Below are positions 35,115 to 50,400 of a DNA stretch of 64,000 nucleotides, piece by piece. Numbering within the stretch: the first letter of the stretch is position 1; every line of letters begins with the position of its first letter. The notes under the pieces were generated by a model. The model saw only the letters and a list, made by a program, of their open reading frames with translations, searched no databases and had not been told where the DNA came from. The position numbers and the translations under genes were made by a program. Origin of the DNA: Liolophura sinensis (lineage: Eukaryota; Mollusca; Polyplacophora; Chitonida; Chitonidae); the NCBI RefSeq assembly GCF_032854445.1, contig NW_027017968.1, forward strand, positions 124,001 through 188,000. Direction: 5' to 3'.

Positions 35115-38100
35115 GAAATCGGCTACACTGTACTCTGTACAATCGCGACTGGTCATTACTATATTCAACTTTTGACTATAAGTTATGTGCCCTTCGGTAG
35201 CCCAGAAGACGTCAAATCTTTGGGCTAAGCCCATTTAACTCACCCAGCAATTGTCTTACTTCTAAGTCCAAGACAATCTCAATGTCTTTATCTACGTGTA
35301 GAAAAACCACGCCATTTGTACGTGAAAAACACAAGGTACTTGATACAGTCTGCTGTAAAAAGTACAACTGACCACAGACCCACATTTATAAGGTGCCAAA
35401 AGAAGCGGAATTGAGCCAGGTATCGGCAGCTGTTGAAAAATTGCAAATTTCCCTGGTTTCCATGGAGTAAGAGCCGTTGCTGTGCACGTGATTATGACAT
35501 AAATGATCATTCAATTGTCGCTACAGCCACAAGTATTGGTCGGACAGCAACGCGGTTTGCACCATTCGATTTCTCGTCACAAAATACGTCGGATTAGTCT
35601 CCTACCAGCAGCACTGGAACAGTTTTTCCACTTTTGCATTTTTACCTGGTCTTTTTGTTAATTGAAATCGGCTACACTGTACTCTGTACAATCGCGACTG
35701 GTCATTACTATATTCAACTTTTGACTATAAGTTATGTGCCCTTCGGTAGCCCAGAAGATCTGAAATCTTTGGGCTAAGCCCATTTAACTCACCCAGCAAT
35801 TGCCTTACTTCTAAGTGCAAGACAATCTCAATGTCTTTATCTACGTGTAGAAAAACCACACCATTTGTACGTGAAAAACACAAGGTACTTGATACAGTCT
35901 GCTGTAAAAAGTACAACTGAACACTGACCCACTTCAGTAAGGTGCCAAAAGATGCGGAATTGAGCCAGGCATCGGCAGCTGTTGAAAAATTGCAAATTTC
36001 CCTGGTTTCCATGGAGTAAGAGCCGTTGCTGGGCACGTGATTATGACATAAATGATCATTCATTTGTCACTACAGCCAAAAGTATTGGTCGGAGAGCAAC
36101 GCGGTTTGCACCATTCGATTTCTCGTCACAAAATACGTCGGATTAGCCTCTTACCAGCAGCACTGGAACAGTTTTTCCACTTTTGCATTTTTACCTGGTC
36201 TTTTTGTTAATTGAAATCGGCTACACTGTACTCTGTACAATCGCGACTGGTCATTACTATATTCAACTTTTGACTATAAGTTATGTGCCCTTCGGTAGCC
36301 CAGAAGACGTCAAATCTTTCGCCTAAGCCCATTTAACTCACCCAGCAATTGTCTTACTTTTAAGTGCAAGACAGTCTCAATGTCTTTATCTACGTGTAGA
36401 AAAACCACACGATTTGTACGTGAAAAACACAAGGTACTTGATACAGTCTGCTGTAAAAAGTACAACTGACCACAGACCCACATTTATAAGGTGCCAAAAG
36501 ATGCGGAATTGAGCCAGGTATCGGCAGCTGTTGAAAATTGCAAATTTCCCTGGTTTCCATGGAGTAAGAGCCGTTGCTGTGCACGTGATTATGACATAAA
36601 TGATCATTCAATTGTCGCTACAGCCAAAAGTATTGGTCGGAGAGCAACGCGGTTTGCACCATTCGATTTCTCGTCACAAAATACGTCGGATTAGCCTCTT
36701 ACCAGCAGCACTGGAACAATTTTTCCAATTTTGCGTTTTGCCTGGTCTTTTTGTTAATTGAAATCGGCTACACTGTACTCTGTACAATCGCGACTGGTCA
36801 TTACTATATTCAACTTTTGACTATAAGTTATGTGCCCCTTCGGTAGCCTAGAAGACGTCAAATCTTGGGCTCAGCCCATTTAACTCACCCAGCAATTGCC
36901 TTACTTCTAAGTGCAAGACAATCTCAATGTCTTTATCTACGTGTAGAAAAAACCACACCATTTGTACGTGAGAAACACAAGGTACTTGATACAGTCTGCT
37001 GTAAAAAGTACAACTGAACACTGACCCACTTCAGTAAGGTGCCAAAAGATGCGGAATTGAGCCAGCATCGGCAGCTGTTGAAAAATTGCAAATTTCCCTG
37101 GTTTCCATGGAGTAAGAGCCGTTGCTGGGCACGTGATTATGACATAAATGATCATTCATTTGTCACTACAGCCAAAAGTATTGGTCGGAGAGCAACGCGG
37201 TTTGCACCATTCGATTTCTCGTCACAAAATACGTCGGATTAGCCTCTTACCAGCAGCACTGGAACGGTTTTTCTACTTTTGCATTTTTACCTGGTCTTTT
37301 TGTTAATTGAAATCGGCTACACTGTACTCTGTACAATCGCGACTGGTCATTACTATATTCAACTTTTGACTATAAGTTATGTGCCCTTCGGTAGCCCAGA
37401 AGACGTCAAATCTTTCGCCTAAGCCCATTTTACTCACCCAGCAATTGTCTTACTTCTAAGTGCAAGACAGTCTCAATGTCTTTATCTACGTGTAGAAAAA
37501 CCACACGATTTGTACGTGAAAAACACAAGGTACTTGATACAGTCTGCTGTAAAAAGTACAACTGACCACAGACCACATTTATAAGGTGCCAAAAGATGCG
37601 GATTGAGCCAGGCATCGGCAGCTGTTGAAAAATTGCAAATTTGCCTGGTTTCCATGGAGTAAGAGCCGTTGCTGGGCACGTGATTATGACATAAATGATC
37701 AGTCAATTGTCACTACAGCCAAAAGTATTGGTCGGAAAGCAACGCGGTTTGCACCATTCGATTTCTCGTCACAAAATACGTCGGATTAGCCTCTACCAGC
37801 AGCACTGGAACAATTTTTCCAATTTTGCGTTTTTGCCTGGTCTTTTTGTTAATTGAAATCGGCTACACTGTACTCCTGTACAATCGCGACTGGTCATTAC
37901 TATATTCAACTTTTGACTATAAGTTATGTGCCCTTCGGTAGCCTAGAAGACGTCAAATCTTTAGGCTCAGCCCATTTAACTCACCCAGCAATTGTCTTAC
38001 TTCTAAGTGCAAGACAATCTCAATGTCTTTATCTACGTGTAGAAAAACCACACCATTTGTACATGATGAACACAAGGTACTTGATACAGTCTGCTGTAAA

Positions 38101-41100
38101 AAGGTACAACTGAACACTGACCCACTTCAGTAAAATGCCAAAAGATGCGGAATTGAGCCAGGCATCGGCAGCTGTTGAAAATTGCAAATTTCCCTGGTTT
38201 CCATGGAGTAAGAGCCGTTGCTGGGCACGTGATTATGACATAAATGATCATTCAATTGTCACTAACAGCCAAAGTATTGGTCGGAGAGCAACGCGGTTTT
38301 GCACCATTCGATTTCTCGTCACAAAATACGTCGGATTAGCCTCTTACCAGCAGCACTGGAACAGTTTTTCCACTTTTGCATTTTGCCTGGTCTTTTTGTT
38401 AATTGAAATCGGCTACACTGTACTCTGTACAATCGCGACTGGTCATTACTATATTCAACTTTTGACTATAAAGTTATGTGCCCTTCGGTAGCCCAGAAGA
38501 CCTGAAATCTTTGGGCTAGGCCCATTTAACTCACCCAGCAATTGTCTTACTTCTAAGTGCAAGACAATCTTAATGTCTTTATCTACGTGTAGAAAAACCA
38601 CACCATTTGTACATGAAAAACACAAGGTACTTGATACAGTCTGCTGTAAAAAGTACAACTGAAACACTGACTCACTTCAGAAAGGTGCCAAAAGATGCGG
38701 AATTGAGCCAGGCATCGGCAGCTGTTGAAAAATTGCAAATTTCCCTGGTTTCCATGGAGTAAGAGCCGTTGCTGGGCACGTGATTATGACATAAATGATC
38801 ATTCAATTGTCGCTACAGGCAAAAGTATTGGTCGGAGAGCAACGCGGTTTGTACCATTCGATTTCTCGTCACAAAATACGTCGGATTAGCCTCTTACCAG
38901 CAGCACTGGAACAGTGTTTCCACTTTTGCATTTTTACCTGGTCTTTTTGTTAATTGAAATCGGCTACCCTGTACTCTGTACAATCGCGACTGGTCATTAC
39001 TATATTCAACTTTTGTCTATAAGTTATGTGCCCTTCGGTAGCCCAGAAGACCTGAAATCTTTGGGCCAAGCCCATTTAACTCACCCAGCAATTGCCTTAC
39101 TTCTAAGTGCAAGACAATCTCATGTCTTTATCTAACGCGTAGAAAAACCACACCATTTGTACGTGAAAAACACAAGGTACTTGATACAGTCCTGCTGTAA
39201 AAAAGTACAACTGAACCACCTGACCCACTTCAGTAAGGTGCCAAAAGATGCGGAATTGAGCCAGGCATCGGCAGCTGTTGAAAAATTGCAAATTTCCCTA
39301 GTTTCCATGGAGTAAGAGCCGTTGCTGGGCACGTGATTATGACATAAATGATCATTCAATTGTCACTACAGCCAAAAGTATTGGTCGGAGAGCAAGGCGG
39401 TTTGCACATTCGATCTTTCTCGTCACAAAATACGTCGGATTAGCCTCTTACCAGCAGCACTGGAACAGTTTTTCCACTTTTGCATTTTTACCTTGTCTTT
39501 TTGTTAATTGACATCGGCTACACTGTACTCTGTACAATCGCGACTGGTCATTACTATATTCAAACTTTTGACTATAAGTTATGTGCCCTTCAATAGCCCA
39601 GAAGACGTCAAATATTTCGGCTAAGCCCAGTTAACGCACCCAGCAATTGTCTTACCTCCAAGTCCAAGACAATCTCAATGTCTTTATCTACGCGTAGAAA
39701 AACCACACCATTTGTACGTGAAAAACACAAGGTACTTGATACAGTCTGCTGTAAAAAAGTACAACTAAACACTGACCCACTTCAGTAAGGTGACAAAAGA
39801 TGCAGAATTGAGCCAGGCATCGGCAGCTGTTGAAAAATTGCAAATATCCTGGTTTCCATGGAGTAAGAGCCGTTGCTGTGCACGTGATTATGACATAAAT
39901 GATCATTCAATTGTCGCTACAGGCAAAAGTATTGGTCGGAGAGCAACGCGGTTTGCACCATTTGATTTGTCGTCACAAAAATACGTCGGATTAGCCTCTT
40001 ACCAGCAGCACTGGAACAATTTTTCCAATTTTGCGTTTTGCCTGGTCTTTTGTTAATTGAAATCTGCTACACTGTACTCTGTACAATCGCGACTGGTCAT
40101 TACTATATTCAACTTTTGTCTATAAGTTATGTGCCCTTCGGTAGCCCAGAAGACCTGAAATCTTTGGGCCAAGCCCATTTAACTCACCCAGCAATTGTCT
40201 TACTTCTAAGTCCAAGACAATCTCAGTGTCTTTATCTACGTGTAGAAAAACCACACCATTATGTACATGAAAAACACAAGGTACTTGATACAGTCTGCTG
40301 TAAAAAGTACAACTGAACACTGACCCACTTCAGTAAGGTGCCAAAAGATGCGAAATTGAGCCAGGCATCGGCAGCTGTTGAACAATTGCAAATTTCCCCT
40401 GGTTTCCATGGAGTAAGAGCCGTTGCTGGGCACGTGATTATGACATAAATGATCATTCAATTGTCACTACAGCCAAAAGTATTGGTCGGAGAGCAACGCT
40501 GTTTGCACCATTCGATTTCTCGTCACAAAATACGTCGGATTAGCCTCTTACCAGCACCAGCAGCACTGGAACAATTTTTGCACTTTTGCATTTTTGCCTG
40601 GTCTTTTTGTTTATTGAAATCGGCTACACTGTACTCTGTACAATCGCGACTGGTCATTACTATATTCAACTTTTGACTATAAGTTATGTGCCCTTCGGTA
40701 GCCCAGAACAAATCTTTGGGCTAAGCCCATTTAACTCACCCAGCAATTGCCTTACTTCTAAGTGCAAGACAATCTCAATGTCTTTATCTACGTGTAGAAA
40801 ACCACACCATTTGTACTTTAAAAACACAAGATACTTGATACAGTCTGCTGTAAAAAGTACAACTGAACACTGACCCACTTCAGTAAGGTGCCAAAAGATG
40901 CGGAATGAGCCAGGCATCGGCAGCTGTTGAAACATTGCAAATTTCCCTGGTTTCCATGGAGTAAGAAGCCGTTGCTGGCACGTGATTATGACATAAATGA
41001 TCATTCAATTGTCACTACAGCCAAAAGTATTGGTCGGAGAGCAACGCGGTTTGCACCATTCGATTTCTCGTCACAAAATACGTCGGATTAGCCTCTTACC

Positions 41101-41710
41101 AGCAGCACTGGAACAGTGTTTCCACTTTTGCATTTTTACCTGGTCTTTTTGTTTATTGAAATCGGCTACCCTGTACTCTGTACAATCGCGACTGGTCATT
41201 ACTATATTCAACTTTTGTCTATAAGTTATGTGCCCTTCGGTAGCCCAGAAGACCTGAAATCTTTGGGCGAAAGCCCATTTAACTCACCCAGCAATTGTCT
41301 TACTTCTAAGTGCAAGACATTCTCAATTTCTTTATCTACGTGTAGAAAAACCACACCATTTTGTACATGAAAAACACAAGGTACTTGATACAGTCTGCTG
41401 TAAAAAGTACAACTGACCACAGACCCACATGAATAAGGTGCCAAAAGATGCGGAATTGAGCCAGGCATCGGCAGCTGTTGAAAAAATTGGCAAATTTCCC
41501 TGGTTTCCATGGAGTAAGAGCCGTTGTTGGGCACGTGATTATGACATAAATGATCATTCAATTGTCACTACAGCCAAAAGTATTGGTCGGAGAGCAAACG
41601 CGGTTTGCACCATTCGATTTCTCGTCACAAAATACGTCGGATTAGCCTCTTACCAGCAGCACTGGAACAGTTTTTTCCACTTTTGCATTTTACCTGGTCC
41701 TTTTGTTATT
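35115..41710 (+). repeat. Duplicated block of about 6.6 kb, left copy (M65-M76), mostly indel-rich
   Basis: Monomers start at 35115, 35664, 36213, 36760, 37309, 37855, 38405, 38956, 39510, 40059, 40616 and 41158. Most pair with M82-M92 by private variants: gaagatctgaaat (M66/M83), ccattttactc (M69/M85), catgatgaac with agtaaaatgcc (M70/M86), aatcttaatgtc (M71/M88), aatctgctac and ctcagtgtc (M74/M90), gaaacattgc (M75/M91), and gacattctcaatttc (M76/M92). M67 and M73 have no partner here and M87 is extra in the other copy. From about 36.8 kb onward nearly every monomer has private one-base indels. Confidence 0.87.
40552..40567. other. 6-bp local duplication in M74
   Basis: The usual ttaccagcagcac reads ttaccagcaccagcagcac, a gain of 6 bp that helps make M74 the longest monomer (557 bp). 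The next monomer, M75, is the shortest (542 bp), partly through a 5-bp loss where cccagaagacgtc reads cccagaac (about 40707). Neither change is present in the clean partners M90 and M91. Confidence 0.75.
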
Positions 41711-44469
41711 GAAATCGGCTACACTTTACTCTGTACAATTGCGACTGGTCATTACTTTATTCAACTTTTGACTATAAGTTATGTGCCCTTCGGTAGGGCC
41801 AGAAGAACGTTAAATCTTTGGGCCAAGCCCATTTAACTCACCCAGCAACTGTCTTACTTCTAAGTCCAGGACAATCTCAATGTCTTTATCTACGTGTAGA
41901 AAAACCAGACCATTTGTACATAAAAAACACAAGGTACTTGATACAGTCTGCTGTAAAAAGTACAACTGACCACAGACCCACATTTATAAGGTGCCAAAAG
42001 ATGCGGAATTGGGCCCAGGTATTGGCAGCTGTTGAAAAATTGCAAATTTCCCCTGGTTTCCATGAGTAAGAGCCGTTGCTGGGCACGTGATTATGACATA
42101 AATGATCATTCAATTGTCGCTACAGGCAAAAGTATTGGTCGGAGAGCAACGCGGTTTGCACCATTCGATTTCTCGTCACAAAATACGTCGGATTAGCCTC
42201 TTACCAGCAGCACTGGAACAGTTTTTCTACTTTTGCATTTTTATCTGGTATTTTTGTTAATTGAAATCGGCTACACTGTACTCTGTACAATCGCGACTGG
42301 TCATTACTATATTCAACTTTTCACTATAAGTTATGTGCCCTTCGGTAGCCCAGAAGACGTCAAATCTTTCGCCTAAGCCCATTTAACTCACCCAGCAATT
42401 GTCTTACTTCTAAGTCCAAGACAATCTCAATGTCTTTATCTACGTGTAGAAAAACCACACCATTTGTACGTGAAAAAACACAAGGTACTTGATACAGTCT
42501 GCTGTAAAAAGGACAACTGACCCACAGACCCACATTTATAAGGTGCCAAAAGAAGCGGAATTGAGCCAGGTATCGGCAGCTGTTGAAAAATTGCAAATTT
42601 CCCTGGTTTCCATGGAGTAAGAGCCGTTGCTGTGCACGTGATTATGACATAAATGATCATTCAATTGTCCGCTACAGCCAAAAGTATTGGTCGGACAGCA
42701 AACGCGGTTTGCACCATTCGATTTCTCGTCACAAAATACGTCGGATTAGTCTCCTACCAGCAGCACTGGAACAGTTTTTCCACTTTTGCATTTTTACCTG
42801 GTCTTTTTGTTAATTGAAATCGGCTACACTGTACTCTGTACAATCGCGACTGGTCATTACTATATTCAACTTTTGACTATAAGTTATGTGCCCTTCGTAG
42901 CCCAGAAGATCTGAAATCTTTGGGCTAAGCCCATTTAACTCACCCAGCAATTGCCTTACTTCTAAGTGCAAGACAATCTCAATGTCTTTATCTACGTGTA
43001 GAAAAACCACACCATTTGTACATGAAAAACACAAGGTACTTGATACAGTCTGCTGTAAAAAGTACAACTGACCACAGACCCACATGAATAAGGTGCCAAA
43101 AGATGCGGAATTGAGCCAGGCATCGGCAGCTGTTGAAAAATTGCAAATTTCCCTGGTTTCCATGGAGTAAGAGCCCGTTGTTGGGCACGTGATTATGACA
43201 TAAATGATCATTCAATTGTCACTACAGCCAAAAGTATTGGTCGGAGAGAGCAACGCGGTTTGCACCATTCGATTTCTCGTCACAAAATACGTCGGATTAG
43301 CCTCTTACCAGCAGCACTGGAACAGTTTTTCCACTTTTGCATTTTTACCTGGTCCTTTTGTTAATTGAAATCGGCTACACTGTACTCTGTACAATTGCGA
43401 CTGGTCATTACTTTATTCCAACTTTTGACTATAAGTTATGTGCCCTTCGGTAGGCCAGAAGACGTTAAATCTTTGGGCCAAAGCCCATTTAACTCACCCA
43501 GCAACTGTCTTACTTCTAAGTCTAGGACAATCTCAATGTCTTTATCTACGTGTAGAAAACCAGACCATTTGTACATAAAAAAACACAAGGTACTTGATAC
43601 AGTCTGCTGTAAAAAGTACAACTGAACACTGACCCACTTCAGTAAGGTGCCAAAAGATGCGGAATTGAGCCAGGCATCGGCAGCTGTTGAAAAATTGCAA
43701 ATTTCCTGGTTTCCATGGAGTAAGAGCCGTGCTGGGCACGTGATTATGACATAAATGATCATTCATTTGTCACTACAGCCAAAAGTATTGGTCGGAGAGC
43801 AACGCGGTTTGCACCATTCGATTTCTCGTCACAAAATACGTCGGATTAGCCCTCTTACCAGCAGCACTGGAACAGTTTTTCCACTTTTGCATTTTTACCT
43901 GGTCTTTTGTTAATTGAAATCGGCTACACTGTACTCTGTACAATCGCGACTGGTCATTACTATATTCAACTTTTGACTATAAGTTATGTGCCCTTCGGTA
44001 GCCCAGAAGACGTCCAAATCTTTCGCCTAAGCCCATTTAACTCACCCAGCAATTGTCTTACTTCTAAGTGCAAGACAGTCTCAATGTCTTTATCTACGTG
44101 TAGAAAAACCACACGATTTGTACGTGAAAAACACAAGGAACTTGATACAGTCTGCTGTAAAAAGTACAACTGACCACAGACCCACATTTATAAGGTGCCA
44201 AAACAGATGCGGAATTGAGCCAGGTATCGGCAGCTGTTGAAAAATTGCAAATTTCCCTGGTTTCCATGGAGTAAGAGCCGTTGCTGTGCACGTGATTATG
44301 ACATAAATGATCATTCAGATTGTCGCTACAGCCAAAAGTATTGGTCGGAGAGCAACGCGGTTTTGCACCATTCGATTTCTCGTCACAAAATACGTCGGAT
44401 TAGCCTCTTACCAGCAGCACTGGAACAATTTTTCCAATTTGGCGTTTTTGCCTGGTCTTTTTGTTAATT
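41711..44469 (+). repeat. Array block M77-M81, indel-rich
   Basis: Monomers start at 41711, 42263, 42816, 43367 and 43916. M77 and M80 begin as type C (ggtagg..gacgtt), M78 is the aagaagcgg D form, M79 has gaagatctgaaat, and M81 has ttcgcctaagccc with gacagtctc and cacacgattt. M79 combines the M66-type start with a ccacatgaataa second half. Many one-base changes occur, such as gggccagaagaacgtt (41800), gagagagcaacg (43248), attccaac (43417) and aaacagatgcgg (44202). Confidence 0.85.
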
Positions 44470-47400
44470 GAAATCGGCTACACTGTACTCTGTACAATCG
44501 CGACTGGTCATTACTATATTCAACTTTTGACTATAAGTTATGTGCCCTTCGGTAGCCCAGAAGACGTCAAATCTTTGGGCTAAGCCCATTTAACTCACCC
44601 AGCAATTGTCCTTACTTCTAAGTCCAAGACAATCTCAATGTCTTTATCTACGTGTAGAAAAACCACACCATTTGTACGTGAAAAACACAAGGTACTTGAT
44701 ACAGTCTGCTGTAAAAAGTACAACTGACCACAGGACCCACATTTATAAGGTGCCAAAAGAAGCGGAATTGAGCCAGGTATCGGCAGCTGTTGAAAAATTG
44801 CAAATTTCCCTGGTTTCCATGGAGTAAGAGCCGTTGCTGTGCACGTGATTATGACATAAATGATCATTCAATTGTCGCTACAGCCACAAGTATTGGTCGG
44901 ACAGCAACGCGGTTTGCACCATTCGATTTCTCGTCACAAAATACGTCGGATTAGTCTCCTACCAGCAGCACTGGAACAGTTTTTCCACTTTTGCATTTTT
45001 ACCTGGTCTTTTTGTTAATTGAAATCGGCTACACTGTACTCTGTACAATCGCGACTGGTCATTACTATATTCAACTTTGACTATAAGTTATGTGCCCTTC
45101 GGTAGCCCAGAAGATCTGAAATCTTTGGGCTAAGCCCATTTAACTCACCCCAGCAATTGCCTTACTTCTAAGTGCAAGACAATCTCAATGTCTTTATCTA
45201 CGTGTAGAAAAACCACCACCATTTGTACGTGAAAAAACACAAGGTACTTGATACAGTCTGCTGTAAAAAGTACAACTGAACACTGACCCACTTCAGTAAG
45301 GTGCCAAAAGAATGCGGAATTGAGCCAGGCATCGGCAGCTGTTGAAAAATTGCAAATTTCCCTGGTTTCCATGGAGTAAGAGCCGTTTGCTGGGCACGTG
45401 ATTATGACATAAATGATCATTCATTTGTCACTACAGCCAAAAGTATTGGTCTGGAGAGCAACGCGGTTTGCACCATTCGATTTCTCGTCACAAATACGTC
45501 GGATTAGCCTCTTACAGCAGCACTGGAACAGTTTTTCCACTTTTGCATTTTTACCTGGTCTTTTTGTTAATTGAAATCGGCTACACTGTACTCTGTACAA
45601 TCGCGACTGGTCATTACTATATTCATTCAACTTTTGACTATAAGTTATGTGCCCTTCGGTAGCCCAGAAGACGTCAAATCTTTGGGCTCAGCCCATTTAA
45701 CTCACCCAGCAATTGCCTTACTTCTAAGTGCAAGACAATCTCAATGTCTTTATCTACGTGTAGAAAAACCACACCATTTGTACGTGAGAAACACAAGGTA
45801 CTTGATACAGTCTGCTGTAAAAAGTACAACTGAACACTGACCCACTTCAGTAAGGTGCCAAAAGATGCGGAATTGAGCCAGGCATCGGCAGCTGTTGAAA
45901 AATTGCAAATTTCCCTGGTTTCCATGGAGTAAGAGCCGTTGCTGGGCACGTGATTATGACATAAATGATCATTCATTTGTCACTACAGCCAAAAGTATTG
46001 GTCGGAGAGCAACGCGGTTTGCACCATTCGATTTCTCGTCACAAAATACGTCGGATTAGCCTCTTACCAGCAGCACTGGAACAGTTTTTCTACTTTTGCA
46101 TTTTTACCTGGTCTTTTTGTTAATTGAAATCGGCTACACTGTACTCTGTACAATCGCGACTGGTCATTACTATATTCAACTTTTGACTATAAGTTATGTG
46201 CCCTTCGGTAGCCCAGAAGACGTCAAATCTTTCGCCTAAGCCCATTTTACTCACCCAGCAATTGTCTTACTTCTAAGTGCAAGACAGTCTCAATGTCTTT
46301 ATCTACGTGTAGAAAAACCACACGATTTGTACGTGAAAAACACAAGGTACTTGATACAGTCTGCTGTAAAAAGTACAACTGACCACAGACCCACATTTAT
46401 AAGGTGCCAAAAGATGCGGAATTGAGCCAGGCATCGGCAGCTGTTGAAAAATTGCAAATTTGCCTGGTTTCCATGGAGTAAGAGCCGTTGCTGGGCACGT
46501 GATTATGACATAAATGATCAGTCAATTGTCACTACAGCCAAAAGTATTGGTCGGAGAGCAACGCGGTTTGCACCATTCGATTTCTCGTCACAAAATACGT
46601 CGGATTAGCCTCTTACCAGCAGCACTGGAACAATTTTTCCAATTTTGCGTTTTTGCCTGGTCTTTTTGTTAATTGAAATCGGCTACACTGTACTCTGTAC
46701 AATCGCGACTGGTCATTACTATATTCAACTTTTGACTATAAGTTATGTGCCCTTCGGTAGCCTAGAAGACGTCAAATCTTTGGGCTCAGCCCATTTAACT
46801 CACCCAGCAATTGCCTTACTTCTAAGTGCAAGACAATCTCAATGTCTTTATCTACGTGTAGAAAAACCACACCATTTGTACATGATGAACACAAGGTACT
46901 TGATACAGTCTGCTGTAAAAAGTACAACTGAACACTGACCCACTTCAGTAAAATGCCAAAAGATGCGGAATTGAGCCAGGCATCGGCAGCTGTTGAAAAA
47001 TTGCAAATTTCCCTGGTTTCCATGGAGTAAGAGCCGTTGCTGGGCACGTGATTATGACATAAATGATCATTCAATTGTCACTACAGCCAAAAGTATTGGT
47101 CGGAGAGCAACGCGGTTTGCACCATTCGATTTCTCGTCACAAAATACGTCGGATTAGCCTCTTACCAGCAGCACTGGAACAGTTTTTCCACTTTTGCATT
47201 TTTGCCTGGTCTTTTTGTTAATTGAAATCGGCTACACTGTACTCTGTACAATCGCGACTGGTCATTACTATATTCAACTTTTGACTATAAGTTATGTGCC
47301 CTTCGGTAGCCCAGAAGACCTGAAATCTTTGGGCTAAGCCCATTTAACTCACCCAGCAATTGTCTTACTTCTAAGTGCAAGACAATCTCAATGTCTTTAT

Positions 47401-50400
47401 CTACGTGTAGAAAAACCACACCATTTGTACATGATGAACACAAGGTACTTGATACAGTCTGCTGTAAAAAGTACAACTGAACACTGACCCACTTCAGTAA
47501 AATGCCAAAAGATGCGGAATTGAGCCAGGCATCGGCAGCTGTTGAAAAATTGCAAATTTCCCTGGTTTCCATGGAGTAAGAGCCGTTGCTGGGCACGTGA
47601 TTATGACATAAATAATCATTCAATTGTCACTACAGCCAAAAGTATTGGTCGGAGAGCAACGCGGTTTGCACCATTCGATTTCTCGTCACAAAATACGTCG
47701 GATTAGCCTCTTACCAGCAGCACTGGAACAGTTTTTCCACTTTTGCATTTTTGCCTGGTCTTTTTGTTAATTGAAATCGGCTACACTGTACTCTGTACAA
47801 TCGCGACTGGTCATTACTATATTCAACTTTTGACTATAAGTTATGTGCCCTTCGGTAGCCCAGAAGACCTGAAATCTTTGGGCTAAGCCCATTTAACTCA
47901 CCCAGCAATTGTCTTACTTCTAAGTGCAAGACAATCTTAATGTCTTTATCTACGTGTAGAAAAACCACACCATTTGTACATGAAAAACACAAGGTACTTG
48001 ATACAGTCTGCTGTAAAAAGTACAACTGAACACTGACTCACTTCAGAAAGGTGCCAAAAGATGCGGAATTGAGCCAGGCATCGGCAGCTGTTGAAAAATT
48101 GCAAATTTCCCTGGTTTCCATGGAGTAAGAGCCGTTGCTGGGCACGTGATTATGACATAAATGATCATTCAATTGTCGCTACAGGCAAAAGTATTGGTCG
48201 GAGAGCAACGCGGTTTGTACCATTCGATTTCTCGTCACAAAATACGTCGGATTAGCCTCTTACCAGCAGCACTGGAACAGTGTTTCCACTTTTGCATTTT
48301 TACCTGGTCTTTTTGTTAATTGAAATCGGCTACCCTGTACTCTGTACAATCGCGACTGGTCATTACTATGTTCAACTTTTGTCTATAAGTTATGTGCCCT
48401 TCGGTAGCCCAGAAGACCTGAAATCTTTGGGCCAAGCCCATTTAACTCACCCAGCAATTGCCTTACTTCTAAGTGCAAGACAATCTCAATGTCTTTATCT
48501 ACGCGTAGAAAAACCACACCATTTGTACGTGAAAAACACAAGGTACTTGATACAGTCTGCTGTAAAAAGTACAACTGAACACTGACCCACTTCAGTAAGG
48601 TGCCAAAAGATGCGGAATTGAGCCAGGCATCGGCAGCTGTTGAAAAATTGCAAATTTCCCTAGTTTCCATGGAGTAAGAGCCGTTGCTGGGCACGTGATT
48701 ATGACATAAATGATCATTCAATTGTCGCTACAGGCAAAAGTATTGGTCGGAGAGCAACGCGGTTTGCACCATTTGATTTGTCGTCACAAAATACGTCGGA
48801 TTAGCCTCTTACCAGCAGCACTGGAACAATTTTTCCAATTTTGCGTTTTTGCCTGGTCTTTTTGTTAATTGAAATCTGCTACACTGTACGCTGTACAATC
48901 GCGACTGGTCATTACTATATTCAACTTTTGTCTATAAGTTATGTGCCCTTCGGTAGCCCAGAAGACCTGAAATCTTTGGGCCAAGCCCATTTAACTCACC
49001 CAGCAATTGTCTTACTTCTAAGTCCAAGACAATCTCAGTGTCTTTATCTACGTGTAGAAAAACCACACCATTTGTACATGAAAAACACAAGGTACTTGAT
49101 ACAGTCTGCTGTAAAAAGTACAACTGAACACTGACCCACTTCAGTAAGGTGCCAAAAGATGCGAAATTGAGCCAGGCATCGGCAGCTGTTGAACAATTGC
49201 AAATTTCCCTGGTTTCCATGGAGTAAGAGCCGTTGCTGGGCACGTGATTATGACATAAATGATCATTCAATTGTCACTACAGCCAAAAGTATTGGTCGGA
49301 GAGCAACGCGGTTTGCACCATTCGATTTCTCGTCACAAAATACGTCGGATTAGCCTCTTACCAGCAGCACTGGAACAATTTTTGCACTTTTGCATTTTTG
49401 CCTGGTCTTTTTGTTTATTGAAATCGGCTACACTGTACTCTGTACAATCGCGACTGGTCATTACTATATTCAACTTTTGACTATAAGTTATGTGCCCTTC
49501 GGTAGCCCAGAAGACGTCAAATCTTTGGGCTAAGCCCATTTAACTCACCCAGCAATTGCCTTACTTCTAAGTGCAAGACAATCTCAATGTCTTTATCTAC
49601 GTGTAGAAAAACCACACCATTTGTACATTAAAAACACAAGATACTTGATACAGTCTGCTGTAAAAAGTACAACTGAACACTGACCCACTTCAGTAAGGTG
49701 CCAAAAGATGCGGAATTGAGCCAGGCATCGGCAGCTGTTGAAACATTGCAAATTTCCCTGGTTTCCATGGAGTAACAGCCGTTGCTGGGCACGTGATTAT
49801 GACATAAATGATCATTCAATTGTCACTACAGCCAAAAGTATTGGTCGGAGAGCAACGCGGTTTGCACCATTCGATTTCTCGTCACAAAATACGTCGGATT
49901 AGCCTCTTACCAGCAGCACTGGAACAGTGTTTCCACTTTTGCATTTTTACCTGGTCTTTTTGTTTATTGAAATCGGCTACCCTGTACTCTGTACAATCGC
50001 GACTGGTCATTACTATATTCAACTTTTGTCTATAAGTTATGTGCCCTTCGGTAGCCCAGAAGACCTGAAATCTTTGGGCGAAGCCCATTTAACTCACCCA
50101 GCAATTGTCTTACTTCTAAGTGCAAGACATTCTCAATTTCTTTATCTACGTGTAGAAAAACCACACCATTTGTACATGAAAAACACAAGGTACTTGATAC
50201 AGTCTGCTGTAAAAAGTACAACTGACCACAGACCCACATGAATAAGGTGCCAAAAGATGCGGAATTGAGCCAGGCATCGGCAGCTGTTAAAAAATTGCAA
50301 ATATCCCTGGTTTCCATGGAGTAAGAGCCGTTGCTGGGCACGTGATTATGACATAAATGATCATTCAATTGTCGCTACAGCCAAAAGTATTGGTCGGAGA

